DNA of 39,864 bases from a virus. Below, one piece after another: positions 31,835-39,110 of the stretch (positions within the stretch are counted from its first letter, which is position 1; each line of letters opens with the position of its first letter). Made by a program: the position numbers and the translations under genes. The stretch lies in IMG/VR virus record IMGVR_UViG_3300048921_000352, positions 1-39,864 of that record, one strand, 5' to 3'. The notes under the pieces are model-generated. The model saw nothing but the letters and a program-made list of their open reading frames with translations. It was not told the DNA's origin and searched no databases.

Positions 31835-32470
31835 ACACTTTGCACTTCACTGTGGGAGGGGAAAATCCCCCCCCCACACAGGTAATTGCATGGAGCGCAA
31901 TGGCCTCATCCGCTCTACGACGAGCCCCTACCGGAACGCAGCAGTCTCTGAACGACGCATCCTCTAAAACGCTTCCTTTCGGCCATACCCGATAAATCTC
32001 CCGCTGGTGCTGCTGGCATTTTTCTTCTGGTTTTATTTTTGACCTTCCTAATAGATCAAAACAAACAGGCTTGCGCAAGCTTTCTTAATTCATGGTCCCG
32101 CCACTGACTTCCCAGACGAATTCGAATGATATTTACTGGCAATTTTTTATCTATCATATGGGCGGAGGTTAGTCAGCGAGGGCCATTCAACGGCATCTAC
32201 AATATCAGGCGACAAATCGATTGCAGTCATTTATATGTCCCCCCTAAAATCGAACCAGCAGTTGTTCGAGGCATTTAGAAAGTTTTTGGGGGGGGATTTA
32301 ACACTGTCGCAAAGCAACGAAAACCATTGCATCCCCCCCCCCCGCCACCACTATCAACTTTCCCCTCGGGAGATTAATGCAAATCAAGCTCAAAAAAGAT
32401 TACATCTACCAGTTCTCTCATAAAGTTAACGGATGCTACTTCCGTGATGCTACGCAATACTATTACGGCG
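31835..32470. other. AT-rich intergenic region between converging operons, with G/C homopolymers
   Basis: This stretch of 636 bases lies between the end of the restriction operon and the end of the minus-strand ATPase gene. It holds homopolymer runs: nine Cs at 31867-31875, eight Gs at 32288-32295 and eleven Cs at 32333-32343. AAATCCCCCCCC at 31863-31874 is the exact reverse complement of GGGGGGGGATTT at 32288-32299. Several short frames occur but none is convincing; two tiny coupled minus-strand frames are listed separately. It looks like a decayed insertion scar or a variable region. Confidence 0.5.
32056..32230 (-). CDS. Two tiny overlapping minus-strand frames, uncertain
   Basis: On the minus strand an ATG at 32230 preceded by GGGGGGA at a good distance opens a 27-residue frame (MTAIDLSPDIVDAVEWPSLT, then NLRPYDR) ending at 32147. 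A second ATG at 32157 overlaps its end and opens a 33-residue frame (MIDKKLPVNIIRIRLGSQWR, then DHELRKLAQACLF) ending at 32056. The first ends like the N terminus of ParB-like or modification-methylase proteins ('LRPYxRN'), so it could be a truncated remnant. Both are too short to judge; the ribosome site is the only solid sign. Confidence 0.22.
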
Positions 32471-34081
32471 TTAGCCGGACAAATACTCGAGCACAGCCGC
32501 GACCGCCGCATTGCGCATCCTACGCGCTCTTTTATCCCCTACGTAATTCGCTTCTTTAAGCTTTGCCTCTGTTGCATTAAGAACGTCCCGAACAGTGCTA
32601 AGACCAAGCTCAGTCAGCTTCTCCAACTGCCATACAGTCAAATCGAGTACGTTGGCCGGTCTATCCAATTGGGTATTAAGCGCTAAAGCCATGCCCTCAT
32701 CAGTGATAAGCCCTGCCTGATCGGTTAGTTTTTTATACGACTGATGATTTGAACCGTATTCGGTCATTCTTTTTGGAGTCAGTTCTTTTGCAATCTCAAA
32801 CGCCGAACTTGTAGGTGTTGACTCAAGTGCAAAAAGGCAGCCGAGATTAATTATGTATCGCTTTCCAATTTCGGCACGACTCGCTTTGATTCCGACTGCG
32901 TGCTCAATTACAATTCCCGTATATGCCAGGACTCGCAAAGCCTCTTTAATAAGCTCTGGCGCATCTCTATGAATCCAAAAAAAAGCTGAAGTTGCCTTGT
33001 CGGACGAAAGATATTGGTCATTCTTACCCTTAATATCAGGAAGAACTTGAGATTCAATAAATTCTCTACCCCAGTCTATCAAGGCTTTATGCCCAGAGTA
33101 TTTTTCCGACAAAGTGGAGTGCTCTGCCCAAATTTCGGTCCTGTAGAACTCTCTGATCGTTTCATTTACTTGTTGAGAATTTATTTTTGGGCACTGAGCT
33201 ATAGTTTTTAGTAACAGCCTAGGGTTGCCAGTCGCCGCGTAAGCCAGTGTGGAGAAATTTTTCCCGTACTGGGCAATTTGCGAAAGTATATTACTGTCCG
33301 CTTGTTTTTGTACAATCTCCCGCATGTTTTCCACATAGTCGGCAGATAAAATATCCCGATCAATAGTAAGCATCGTAGCGTCATGAACTGGCTGAAAAGT
33401 CTCGCCGAACGTTGTTACGCCTGGATAGACTGCAGCATTACAAGTAATACAATGTGATCGTAAATCTCTAAAAATTGTAAAAAATTGACGTTGTTGCTCT
33501 GGCAAAAAAATATGCGCAGCTTCATCAAAAAGAAGGGCAAATCTAGAAATGTTAAGTTCATCACCCAAATCTTCCAGTGCTTCCTTAAAGTCATCGATAC
33601 TGGGAAGACCATCGGCATCTACAGCTATTTGTGGTGTTTTCCAAGACGCTTCATAAGCTTCAGCAATTTCTTCAACCTTTGTACGCTCTATCGACGACGT
33701 CACTGCTCCCCCAGCAAGCAAGCCAATGCTTTTAGGAATTCCGCCGAGAAGGCCAGCCTTAGTCAAGCTTCTCATGACGGTAGAGCAAATTCTTGCCAAC
33801 ATCCAATGCTTGAACTGGTCTGGATCAGACGATTGGAGCAGTGAGCTTCTCACGAAGCTAATATAAACGGGAAACACACGATCTTGTTCGAACGCATCCA
33901 TGAGTTCTTTTTGGGCAACTCGAAGTAGAAATGACTTTCCTACCCCCCGACTCCCAACTAGCACGACAGGATTTCTATTTTTCAGAGCATCAACGACTTG
34001 TCTGTCTTTTGATGTTTCAACAAAGTAGTCAAGGACCTCGTCCGGCCTAATATCCTCGGTCCTAAAGAAAAAATCTGCCAT
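32471..34081 (-). CDS. P-loop ATPase of ORC/STAND type with C-terminal helix-hairpin-helix
   Basis: This 536-residue protein has an N-terminal ATPase: Walker A GSRGVGKS (residues 43-50), Walker B FALLFDEAA with Asp186-Glu187, and ATGNPRLLLKTI (residues 283-294), the GNPR turn typical of Cdc6/ORC-like and STAND ATPases. A long helical middle follows. The last 60 residues (LTVWQLEKLTELGLSTVRDV onward) look like the helix-hairpin-helix of the RNA polymerase alpha C-terminal domain, suggesting DNA or protein docking. GGAGG precedes the start inside the end of the upstream gene, so the two are translated together. I do not recognise a named family. An ATP-driven sensor or switch for its HEPN-like partner is the best inference. 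Confidence 0.8.
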   Translation of the reverse strand: MADFFFRTEDIRPDEVLDYFVETSKDRQVVDALKNRNPVVLVGSRGVGKSFLLRVAQKELMDAFEQDRVFPVYISFVRSSLLQSSDPDQFKHWMLARICSTVMRSLTKAGLLGGIPKSIGLLAGGAVTSSIERTKVEEIAEAYEASWKTPQIAVDADGLPSIDDFKEALEDLGDELNISRFALLFDEAAHIFLPEQQRQFFTIFRDLRSHCITCNAAVYPGVTTFGETFQPVHDATMLTIDRDILSADYVENMREIVQKQADSNILSQIAQYGKNFSTLAYAATGNPRLLLKTIAQCPKINSQQVNETIREFYRTEIWAEHSTLSEKYSGHKALIDWGREFIESQVLPDIKGKNDQYLSSDKATSAFFWIHRDAPELIKEALRVLAYTGIVIEHAVGIKASRAEIGKRYIINLGCLFALESTPTSSAFEIAKELTPKRMTEYGSNHQSYKKLTDQAGLITDEGMALALNTQLDRPANVLDLTVWQLEKLTELGLSTVRDVLNATEAKLKEANYVGDKRARRMRNAAVAAVLEYLSG

Positions 34082-34086
34082 GATTT

Positions 34087-34803
34087 TTAAGCCTCCGTTG
34101 GTTGTGCGAAAATTTCTTGAACTGGTGCTAAGTCGCCTATTACATCCGTAATGATAGGTTCCATTCGATCCAGCGCTTCCTTTGTAACGTAATTCAGATA
34201 GCGCGCTGAAAAAGCAAAAACAATTGTCAGTCGCATTGTTTTGGCTTTGTTATGCCAAGAAGAGAACGCTTCTAGCTGGAATGCGATATCTGAGGGAAGT
34301 ACCGCATGAGTACCAGCATTCCCGTGAACAAATTGTGAGCACTCACGGTAGACCGCTTCTGCGATTGCTAGATACTGCTTCCCGCAATCCGAGAAGCCTG
34401 GATTGAAGGCGCGGATGAAGTTTGTTGCAAAAACTCCATTATTCGCATCCTTCAAAGCACTCCAGTTTATATCCTTCGAATCCTTTGCCCACATTCGATA
34501 ATCGATTTCATGTGCGGAGAAGTGCACTGTGGCAAGCATGAGCTCGAAAAAAAGTCTGAGCCCACCAAAAGCATGCCTATATTGACCGCTGGCCAAGGCA
34601 AAAAGAGCAAATTGGTATTCTTTTACCGCAGAATCGAGAACAGCCGCTTCTGGACGCCCCGCAATGGCCATTTTTAAAGCGTCGAAATCCATTAAATAAT
34701 TATGGGAGGTAATCAACGCCTCTAGCCCATTTGCTTGCACCATCTCTGCCAGCACGTTGTCCGAATTCCTTATAAGAGTTCGATAATGTTCAAGTACATC
34801 CAT
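34087..34803 (-). CDS. HEPN-like helical protein, partner of the ATPase
   Basis: This 238-residue, almost fully helical protein is the first gene of a two-gene minus-strand operon. In its middle it reads YRECSQFVHGN: Arg153, six residues, His160, which fits the R-x4-6-H active site of HEPN RNases. The preceding helices (RHAFGGLRLFFELMLATVHF) and the acidic N-terminal helices are compatible with the HEPN bundle. A strong AAGGAAG ribosome site lies before the ATG at 34803. The ATPase starts five bases after its stop. HEPN toxins paired with NTPases are common in abortive infection and toxin-antitoxin loci, but I know no named system with this exact pair. Assignment to HEPN is by motif and shape only. 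Confidence 0.6.
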   Translation of the reverse strand: MDVLEHYRTLIRNSDNVLAEMVQANGLEALITSHNYLMDFDALKMAIAGRPEAAVLDSAVKEYQFALFALASGQYRHAFGGLRLFFELMLATVHFSAHEIDYRMWAKDSKDINWSALKDANNGVFATNFIRAFNPGFSDCGKQYLAIAEAVYRECSQFVHGNAGTHAVLPSDIAFQLEAFSSWHNKAKTMRLTIVFAFSARYLNYVTKEALDRMEPIITDVIGDLAPVQEIFAQPTEA

Positions 34804-34963
34804 GATTTCTTCCTTGGTCGTGGGTCACATGTGGCACTAATCCAGATTGTCAGCTAACGATAGGCAGATGTCGAATTTCTCTATGGTGGGAAACAAACGC
34901 AGCCCTTCACACAACAATGCGGGAAGCGACCAGAATGAACGCCTTTGGCCTAGCATCGGGTGT

Positions 34964-35045
34964 TGGCCGAAACCTGCAGCTCTTGAACGGCAGCTTCTGG
35001 CCGACAGCGGTAGCATGCCAATGTCCGCTTTTGGCCGAAAGCAGA
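34964..35045 (+). repeat. Three tandem TGGCCGA repeats with 34-base period
   Basis: TGGCCGA occurs at 34964-34970, 34998-35004 and 35032-35038, exactly 34 bases apart, with similar flanks (GCTTCTGGCCGACAGCGG and CGCTTTTGGCCGAAAGCAG). The inverted element at 29120-29147 carries the same core on the other strand. They lie just upstream of the HEPN-like gene and mark the right edge of the island. Their role is unknown. Confidence 0.65.
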
Positions 35046-35061
35046 CCTGGGTGGGTGAGGG

Positions 35062-35277
35062 TTAGCTCCCACTCTTGCGCTTGAGCTTGGCCAGTCCTTG
35101 CTTGATGTATCCGGCGTTTTCGCCAATCGCCCACAAGGCCCCGCGGACGTTGTCTCCGACTTCAGTGCTGCCTTGCTGTTCAACATGAAGCGTCAGCTCC
35201 ATCAGAGCTGCTTCCAGGCCGAGCTGATTCTGGTAGATCCTTTCCAGCACATCCGATAACGAATATTCGTCAGTCAC
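35062..35277 (-). CDS. Small conserved-looking Pseudomonas protein
   Basis: This 71-residue protein has a clear amphipathic N terminus (LSDVLERIYQNQLGLEAALM) and GDNVRGALWAIGENAGYIKQ, ending in a basic tail (GLAKLKRKSGS). I recall similar short proteins of unknown function from several Pseudomonas genomes. An AAAGGAG-type ribosome site lies before the ATG at 35277. It is not obviously tied to the defence genes and may be part of the chromosome backbone at the insertion edge. Confidence 0.65.
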   Translation of the reverse strand: MTDEYSLSDVLERIYQNQLGLEAALMELTLHVEQQGSTEVGDNVRGALWAIGENAGYIKQGLAKLKRKSGS

Positions 35278-35683
35278 AGCATCGACTCCTTTTGTAAAAG
35301 GAAAAGCATAGTACCGGTAGTGCCCTTCGTGGGCGGTACGTGCTGGATGCTTAGAAATTGCTACAAAGCATTGTGTTTGTTAGGGCATAGCCAGGCGGGG
35401 CTGGGGGCAGGCAGGCGGCTACGCCCAATCCATCATCGGGGCGACGGAGAAGCGGCGGGAGAGTGGGGCGGGTGTGGCGGAGATAGGGGACATTGGCGAT
35501 TCTGGATTGGGTGGGGCTGGGAGGTGGGGGAGTTTATCAGGAATGGGGGGAGGACGGGGTTTGTGGCTAGTAGAGGTCTGTGCTTGAAAAATTGGCCGGA
35601 CATTGGGGAATGATAGTAAATATTTCTGACTCCTTTTCTCTCTGGAAAAGGAAAAGGAGATATTTCTCTACAATGGTAAGTCA
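35278..35683. other. G-rich non-coding stretch at the edge of a decayed element
   Basis: These 406 bases contain strings of G-rich purine blocks (35460-35570) and a nine-base inverted repeat, CTCCTTTTC (35630-35638) with GAAAAGGAG (35651-35659). The open frames here are made only of these repeats and look like no protein. It joins the small minus-strand gene to the recombinase fragment. Confidence 0.45.
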
Positions 35684-35881
35684 GTGTCTGCATCCTTAAC
35701 CTGGGCCTGCTCCCTCTTGGGAATCGAAGATCTGCATTTTCATGATCTGCGGCACGAAGGGGTAAGTCGGTTGTTCGAAGATGGAATGGGACATCCCGAG
35801 GGTGTGGAGCGTATCAGGGTATCGAGATTGGAATTCGCTCCGTCGGTACACGCATTTGCGGAGCCGATTAGATCGATATAA
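35684..35881 (+). pseudogene. Fragment of a tyrosine recombinase (phage-type integrase)
   Basis: The frame reads SASLTWACSLLGIEDLHFHDLRHEGVSRLFEDGM before it degenerates (quoted here as ACSLLGIEDLHF and HDLRHEGVSRLFE). This is the integrase catalytic domain around the second conserved box, with His and Arg of H-x-L-R-H. The catalytic Tyr region, the first Arg and the whole N-terminal domain are missing; after Glu-Asp the sequence is unrelated. It is a remnant of an integrated element, not a working enzyme. The same frame begins with VSAS just before, consistent with loss of the upstream part by deletion. Confidence 0.7.
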
Positions 35882-36146
35882 CGAGTAGGTTTGATTAAAA
35901 ACGGTTGTCTAAAAATTATGGGTATGCAAAATAATATGCCCTTTCGTTCTTGGATTATTACTTTTCAAGAAGTGCGACCAAAATTTTTTCATCGGAACAG
36001 GGCAAACGTCCTGAAATTTTGGTTAAAAAGCGGCAAATTGACTAAGGGAAATCCCTCAAGTGTCGATAAAAAATGATGCGTTGAATTAGGTGCACCCGCC
36101 TGTCAACGGAAGATAGATCAGCGAAAATAGTCAACAGGAGTCGTCA

Positions 36147-36488
36147 ATGTCAGTTCAAACCTACACGTGTGGTCATTGCCACTTTCAATTCAATCGAGGG
36201 GTGACCACCTGCCAAGGTTGCCTTGGGACAGTTGTTTGGGGGGCTACCCCGAAAGAGAAACATGAAGCGGGGCTGTTCGGAGCTATCGTCGGCGCTGGTG
36301 TAGGTGGCGTGTTGATGTTTGGTCTACCTGCAGCACTCAACAAGTACCTCAGCATGGATGTAGCGATGGGCTTTGGCCTTGGTTTGGGAGCGCTCGCCGT
36401 TATCGCGGTTTTAGCGGGCATTGGGTACGTCAAAGGATCCCTCAGTGCCGAGAAACAACATCGTGGCGAGTGCAGAACATTTCGTTAA
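36147..36488 (+). CDS. Zinc-ribbon membrane protein of unknown function
   Basis: This 113-residue protein has an N-terminal zinc ribbon (CGHCHFQFNRG and CQGC, two CxxC pairs in residues 8-27) followed by two membrane helices, about residues 42-62 (GLFGAIVGAGVGGVLMFGLP) and 72-96 (VAMGFGLGLGALAVIAVLAG). AGGAG precedes the ATG at about seven bases. I do not recognise a family; similar small ribbon-plus-membrane proteins occur in many proteobacteria. A strong terminator lies downstream. Confidence 0.75.
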   Translation: MSVQTYTCGHCHFQFNRGVTTCQGCLGTVVWGATPKEKHEAGLFGAIVGAGVGGVLMFGLPAALNKYLSMDVAMGFGLGLGALAVIAVLAGIGYVKGSLSAEKQHRGECRTFR

Positions 36489-36553
36489 CTCGATAAAATT
36501 TGATCAGGGCGCGAAGTAATTCCAAGAAGATCTCTAAGAAACTGTGCGCAGAT

Positions 36554-36588
36554 AAACCCCATCGCTCTCACGAGCGTTGGGTTTTTTT
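36554..36588 (+). terminator. Intrinsic terminator after the zinc-ribbon gene
   Basis: AAACCC (36554-36559) pairs with GGGTTT (36579-36584), and CGCTC (36563-36567) pairs with GAGCG (36572-36576), followed by Ts to 36588. It sits 66 bases after the stop and would end the transcript of the zinc-ribbon gene. A run of seven Gs follows. Confidence 0.85.
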
Positions 36589-36705
36589 GGGGGGGCGATA
36601 AACCCGCTCGCGTTGCGGGGTGCTGAAGGACTAGATGCACGCATTAACAGGTCTGCCAAGCGCCTTATCCCTTTCGCGCAGCGAGAGTCAAGCCGTAAGA
36701 TCAAG

Positions 36706-37044
36706 TTAAGAGGCGTAATTGTCGCGCTTTAGCGAAAGTGGAGTTGCGCGGATCAGTTCCAGCCCCTTCTGAGTTAAAACAACGTCCCGGGGGTAGTAGT
36801 CGTTCAGATGGCCATTGAGATATTGTTCTTTAATCAAAAAACTCACACACTCGGCCGCAAAAACGTGTTGCTCATAATGCGCCGTATGCCCATAACCGTC
36901 TAAACCTGTCTCGGACAGGGCTGGCCCGGCGACTAAACCTAAAGCCTCAAAGTCAAGACTTAACGGCGCTGGAAAATGCTCAGCCAAAGCTGAAAAAACT
37001 CTAATTACTACACGATCAAATTCAGTGGCATTTGTCAGTTCCAT
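36706..37044 (-). CDS. Protein of unknown function, possible winged-helix
   Basis: This protein of 112 residues is read from the ATG at 37044 (MELTNATEFDRVVIRVFSAL). The upstream in-frame part to 37209 looks non-coding. Features: an N-terminal helix, LDFEALGLVAGPALS, and CVSFLIKEQYLNG, PRDVVLTQKGLELI, which resembles the end of a winged helix with a 'LTxKGxELI' wing as seen in small DNA-binding proteins. No strong ribosome site. Function unknown. Confidence 0.55.
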   Translation of the reverse strand: MELTNATEFDRVVIRVFSALAEHFPAPLSLDFEALGLVAGPALSETGLDGYGHTAHYEQHVFAAECVSFLIKEQYLNGHLNDYYPRDVVLTQKGLELIRATPLSLKRDNYAS

Positions 37045-37499
37045 TGGAAACACCCATTGGACAGTGAGGGGAATCAGAAGTGTAGGCCATGGCTTCGCAT
37101 AATGTGCCTCATCGTTAACTCCGGCGCCAGCGCTGGGCGATTTTCCGGAACCAACTTGTCTCGCTGGTCGCGAGTACCATAACGTTTTTGGCATCATGCG
37201 CAGCGTCACGTGCTAGCTTGAGGGCATGAGGTGATCAAATAGAGACCAAGCACGCTCCTCAAAATTTTCTCAGCGCCGTTCTTCTGAATCCTAGCGAACC
37301 TAAAAAGGTGATGGATTTATATTAGAAGCTTCCATCCACCAAGCTCAGCATTGGCTCTCGCGCACTACGGAAAAGTGATCGATAAGGTTCTGGCGGTAAA
37401 TAAATCCATTCCCTTTTTAGTCGGTTTTTATAGACCCCTCGTTATCAACTGCTGTAACCAATAACGAGGGGGAATAAATGGTCGGAAGTCGACTCAGGG
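37045..37499. other. Intergenic stretch with a long hairpin
   Basis: This stretch of 455 bases has no convincing gene. Its main structure is an eleven-base perfect inverted repeat, CCCCTCGTTAT (37435-37445) with ATAACGAGGGG (37461-37471), loop 15 bases. It lies 29 bases after the stop of the minus-strand gene that ends at 37500 and may be its terminator, although no clear T run follows on that strand. Confidence 0.45.
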
Positions 37500-38462
37500 T
37501 TACCGAGCTTTCAAATCGTCAATCATCATCATGAGTGGTCCTGATGAAGCACCCAAATTGATCATCTTGGCTAAGTTTTCTGGTGTAAAAAAACGATTGC
37601 CTGCATGAATGACTTCGCGAGCGCGTTCAAGATGTTTTGGCACCTCGCCTACCCACTTTGCCTCCCGTTGCAGCTGGCGGGGCTTTAGCGATTCCAGTTC
37701 CTCGGGCTTGACCTTGCTCAGCTCGCGCATGGGCTGAATAAGATTTGTGACAACCATGTCCTTAATTCGAGCTTTGAAAAAGGAGAGGCCGTCGAGAGTG
37801 GTCACGTAGACGGGCTTGGTTGGCCAACCAAGCCCGTCACCTTCGTAGCGATTCGACGTTTCGAAATGAGCCTCTGCCTCTGCCTTGGTCATTGGGACTT
37901 CTTTCTCAATCACGTTCTCATCTCGGTCAGCGCGCAGTCGAAGTTTCTGAAAGACTTCGGTGCCAACTGTGCCCATCAGTCGAGTTTTGAGTGACGAGAG
38001 ATCCTTGTAGGCCATGTCGAGGGCTTCGATCTCGACGAGCATTTCCGACATGGTTTCCAGCATCGAGCGTATCGCAGTTATTCGTTGCCTTCTCGCAATT
38101 GCTTGGTCAACGCGCTTACGTTCCCTAGTGAACGAAACACCAAAATGGGTCTTGCCGCAATTTCCACCGATACCTGTTTCCTTTCCGTCGCTCGTACTGA
38201 TCAGGTAGCCGGCCATGTGTGGTTGATGGCAGTGGGCGATGCCGCAAATGGTCTTTTCTAAGAAGCGGTAGGGCGCAATCACAGATCCAAACCGGCGTGA
38301 AGCATGCGGGTGAAATGCCAGTGACGCCTCGTAGGCGGGACGAGCTCTCAGATCCTGGATTGAGTCGATTACAACAAGTGTGTCGTTCAAATAGCAGTCC
38401 CTCGCGTTAATAGTGGCAAATTGGTTGCATTTGACTATAGAACTTGATCGACATGGTGGCAC
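37500..38462 (-). CDS. Unknown protein with a Cys/His cluster
   Basis: This protein of up to 320 residues starts at a GTG at 38462. The N-terminal third has a dense metal-site-like cluster: CGIAHCHQPHMAGYLISTSD and GGNCGKTHFGV (Cys, His, Cys, His, then Cys and His), flanked by conserved-looking glycines. The rest is helical and charged (RERKRVDQAIARRQ; ALDMAYKDLSSLKTRLMG) with a coiled-coil character. I recognise no family. It could be a zinc-binding DNA- or RNA-associated protein. No partner gene sits next to it, and it stands alone on the minus strand. Confidence 0.65.
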   Translation of the reverse strand: MPPCRSSSIVKCNQFATINARDCYLNDTLVVIDSIQDLRARPAYEASLAFHPHASRRFGSVIAPYRFLEKTICGIAHCHQPHMAGYLISTSDGKETGIGGNCGKTHFGVSFTRERKRVDQAIARRQRITAIRSMLETMSEMLVEIEALDMAYKDLSSLKTRLMGTVGTEVFQKLRLRADRDENVIEKEVPMTKAEAEAHFETSNRYEGDGLGWPTKPVYVTTLDGLSFFKARIKDMVVTNLIQPMRELSKVKPEELESLKPRQLQREAKWVGEVPKHLERAREVIHAGNRFFTPENLAKMINLGASSGPLMMMIDDLKAR

Positions 38463-38904
38463 TAGAATTTCGTCACAAGGACAGTATGCCTGTGAACAAC
38501 AGTGCCTTTGATTGGAGCGGAATTCGGATGCTTAAAATTTGCTTCAGGTCAGGCACAAGATGTGCGCTTAGGAGGAGGGGTTGTACGAATCTGGTACAAA
38601 GGAAATAAAAGCCTTTGTTTACGGGAGGTTTTGAGTAAGTGGCTCCAACCCATACTGGAGCGACGTACAGCGCTTGAAAAAGGACCGCATTGCTCTTTGC
38701 ACTGGTGACTGTATCGAGATCGATTAGCGTGCTCTTAGAGCCTTAGCGAACTGAAAAATCGCGTCTGTTTAAATGAAGCCTATTGTTGCAGTCCCGCTCC
38801 TACACCACCTTGCGCCTCCCCCTACACCTAAGACAGAATCCGCCGGCTTGTGCGTCTAGCTCGCGGGTTCTATCGTCCCTACGTCACTGAAAACCAGTGA
38901 TCGG
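38463..38904. other. Non-coding region upstream of a structured leader
   Basis: I see no convincing gene in these 442 bases. The short plus-strand frame at 38502-38708 has no recognisable content. The last part leads directly into the C4-like RNA and probably holds its promoter, but no clear -35/-10 pair stands out. Confidence 0.4.
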
Positions 38905-39056
38905 GTTTGGTAGCCCGTCTCCGTCAGAAGCACAAGACTACTGTCTTGCGAGGGCGTTTCTCGTCTTCGTTTTATGGTGGTCATGCGCGGGGCGTCTTCG
39001 GATGCGCCGGGGTTCCTGACGACCGGTCTACCAACCTGCGTATGGCCTCCACCCTT
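38905..39056 (+). ncRNA. C4 antisense RNA-like structured leader
   Basis: The core at 38976-39053 folds as a stem GGTGG (38976-38980) with CCACC (39049-39053), a second helix ATGCG with CGTAT, and a UUCG-capped hairpin GGCGTC (38991-38996) with paired bases to 39008. This order and the CCGGTCTACCAACC segment match my memory of the C4 antisense RNA family of phages P1/P7 and many proteobacterial prophages. Just upstream is GTTTGGTAGC (38905-38914), repeated exactly at 39058-39067 next to the ribosome site of the following gene. CTACCAA at 39028-39034 is complementary to TTGGTAG in both copies, as expected for an RNA that controls the downstream gene. Confidence 0.65.
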
Positions 39057-39110
39057 CGTTTGGTAGCGAGAGTGATGGCTCCTTTTCGTTTATCCGTCAG
39101 GAGTTACACC

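Noticed and set aside
32235-32559. Two short plus-strand frames (62 and 60 residues) crossing the homopolymer runs
   Set aside because: They depend on the lengths of G and C runs, show no family content, and the second overlaps the ATPase end on the other strand. A GGGAG before 32377 is the only sign in favour.
35320-35693. Plus- and minus-strand frames in the G-rich stretch
   Set aside because: They are made of Gly/Trp/Arg or Pro/Ser strings from the G-rich blocks and are not protein-like.
35891-36076. A 61-residue plus-strand frame after the recombinase fragment
   Set aside because: No recognisable content and no convincing ribosome site; it probably lies in decayed DNA.
38502-38708. A 68-residue plus-strand frame
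   Set aside because: No family likeness. The region is non-coding upstream of the structured leader.
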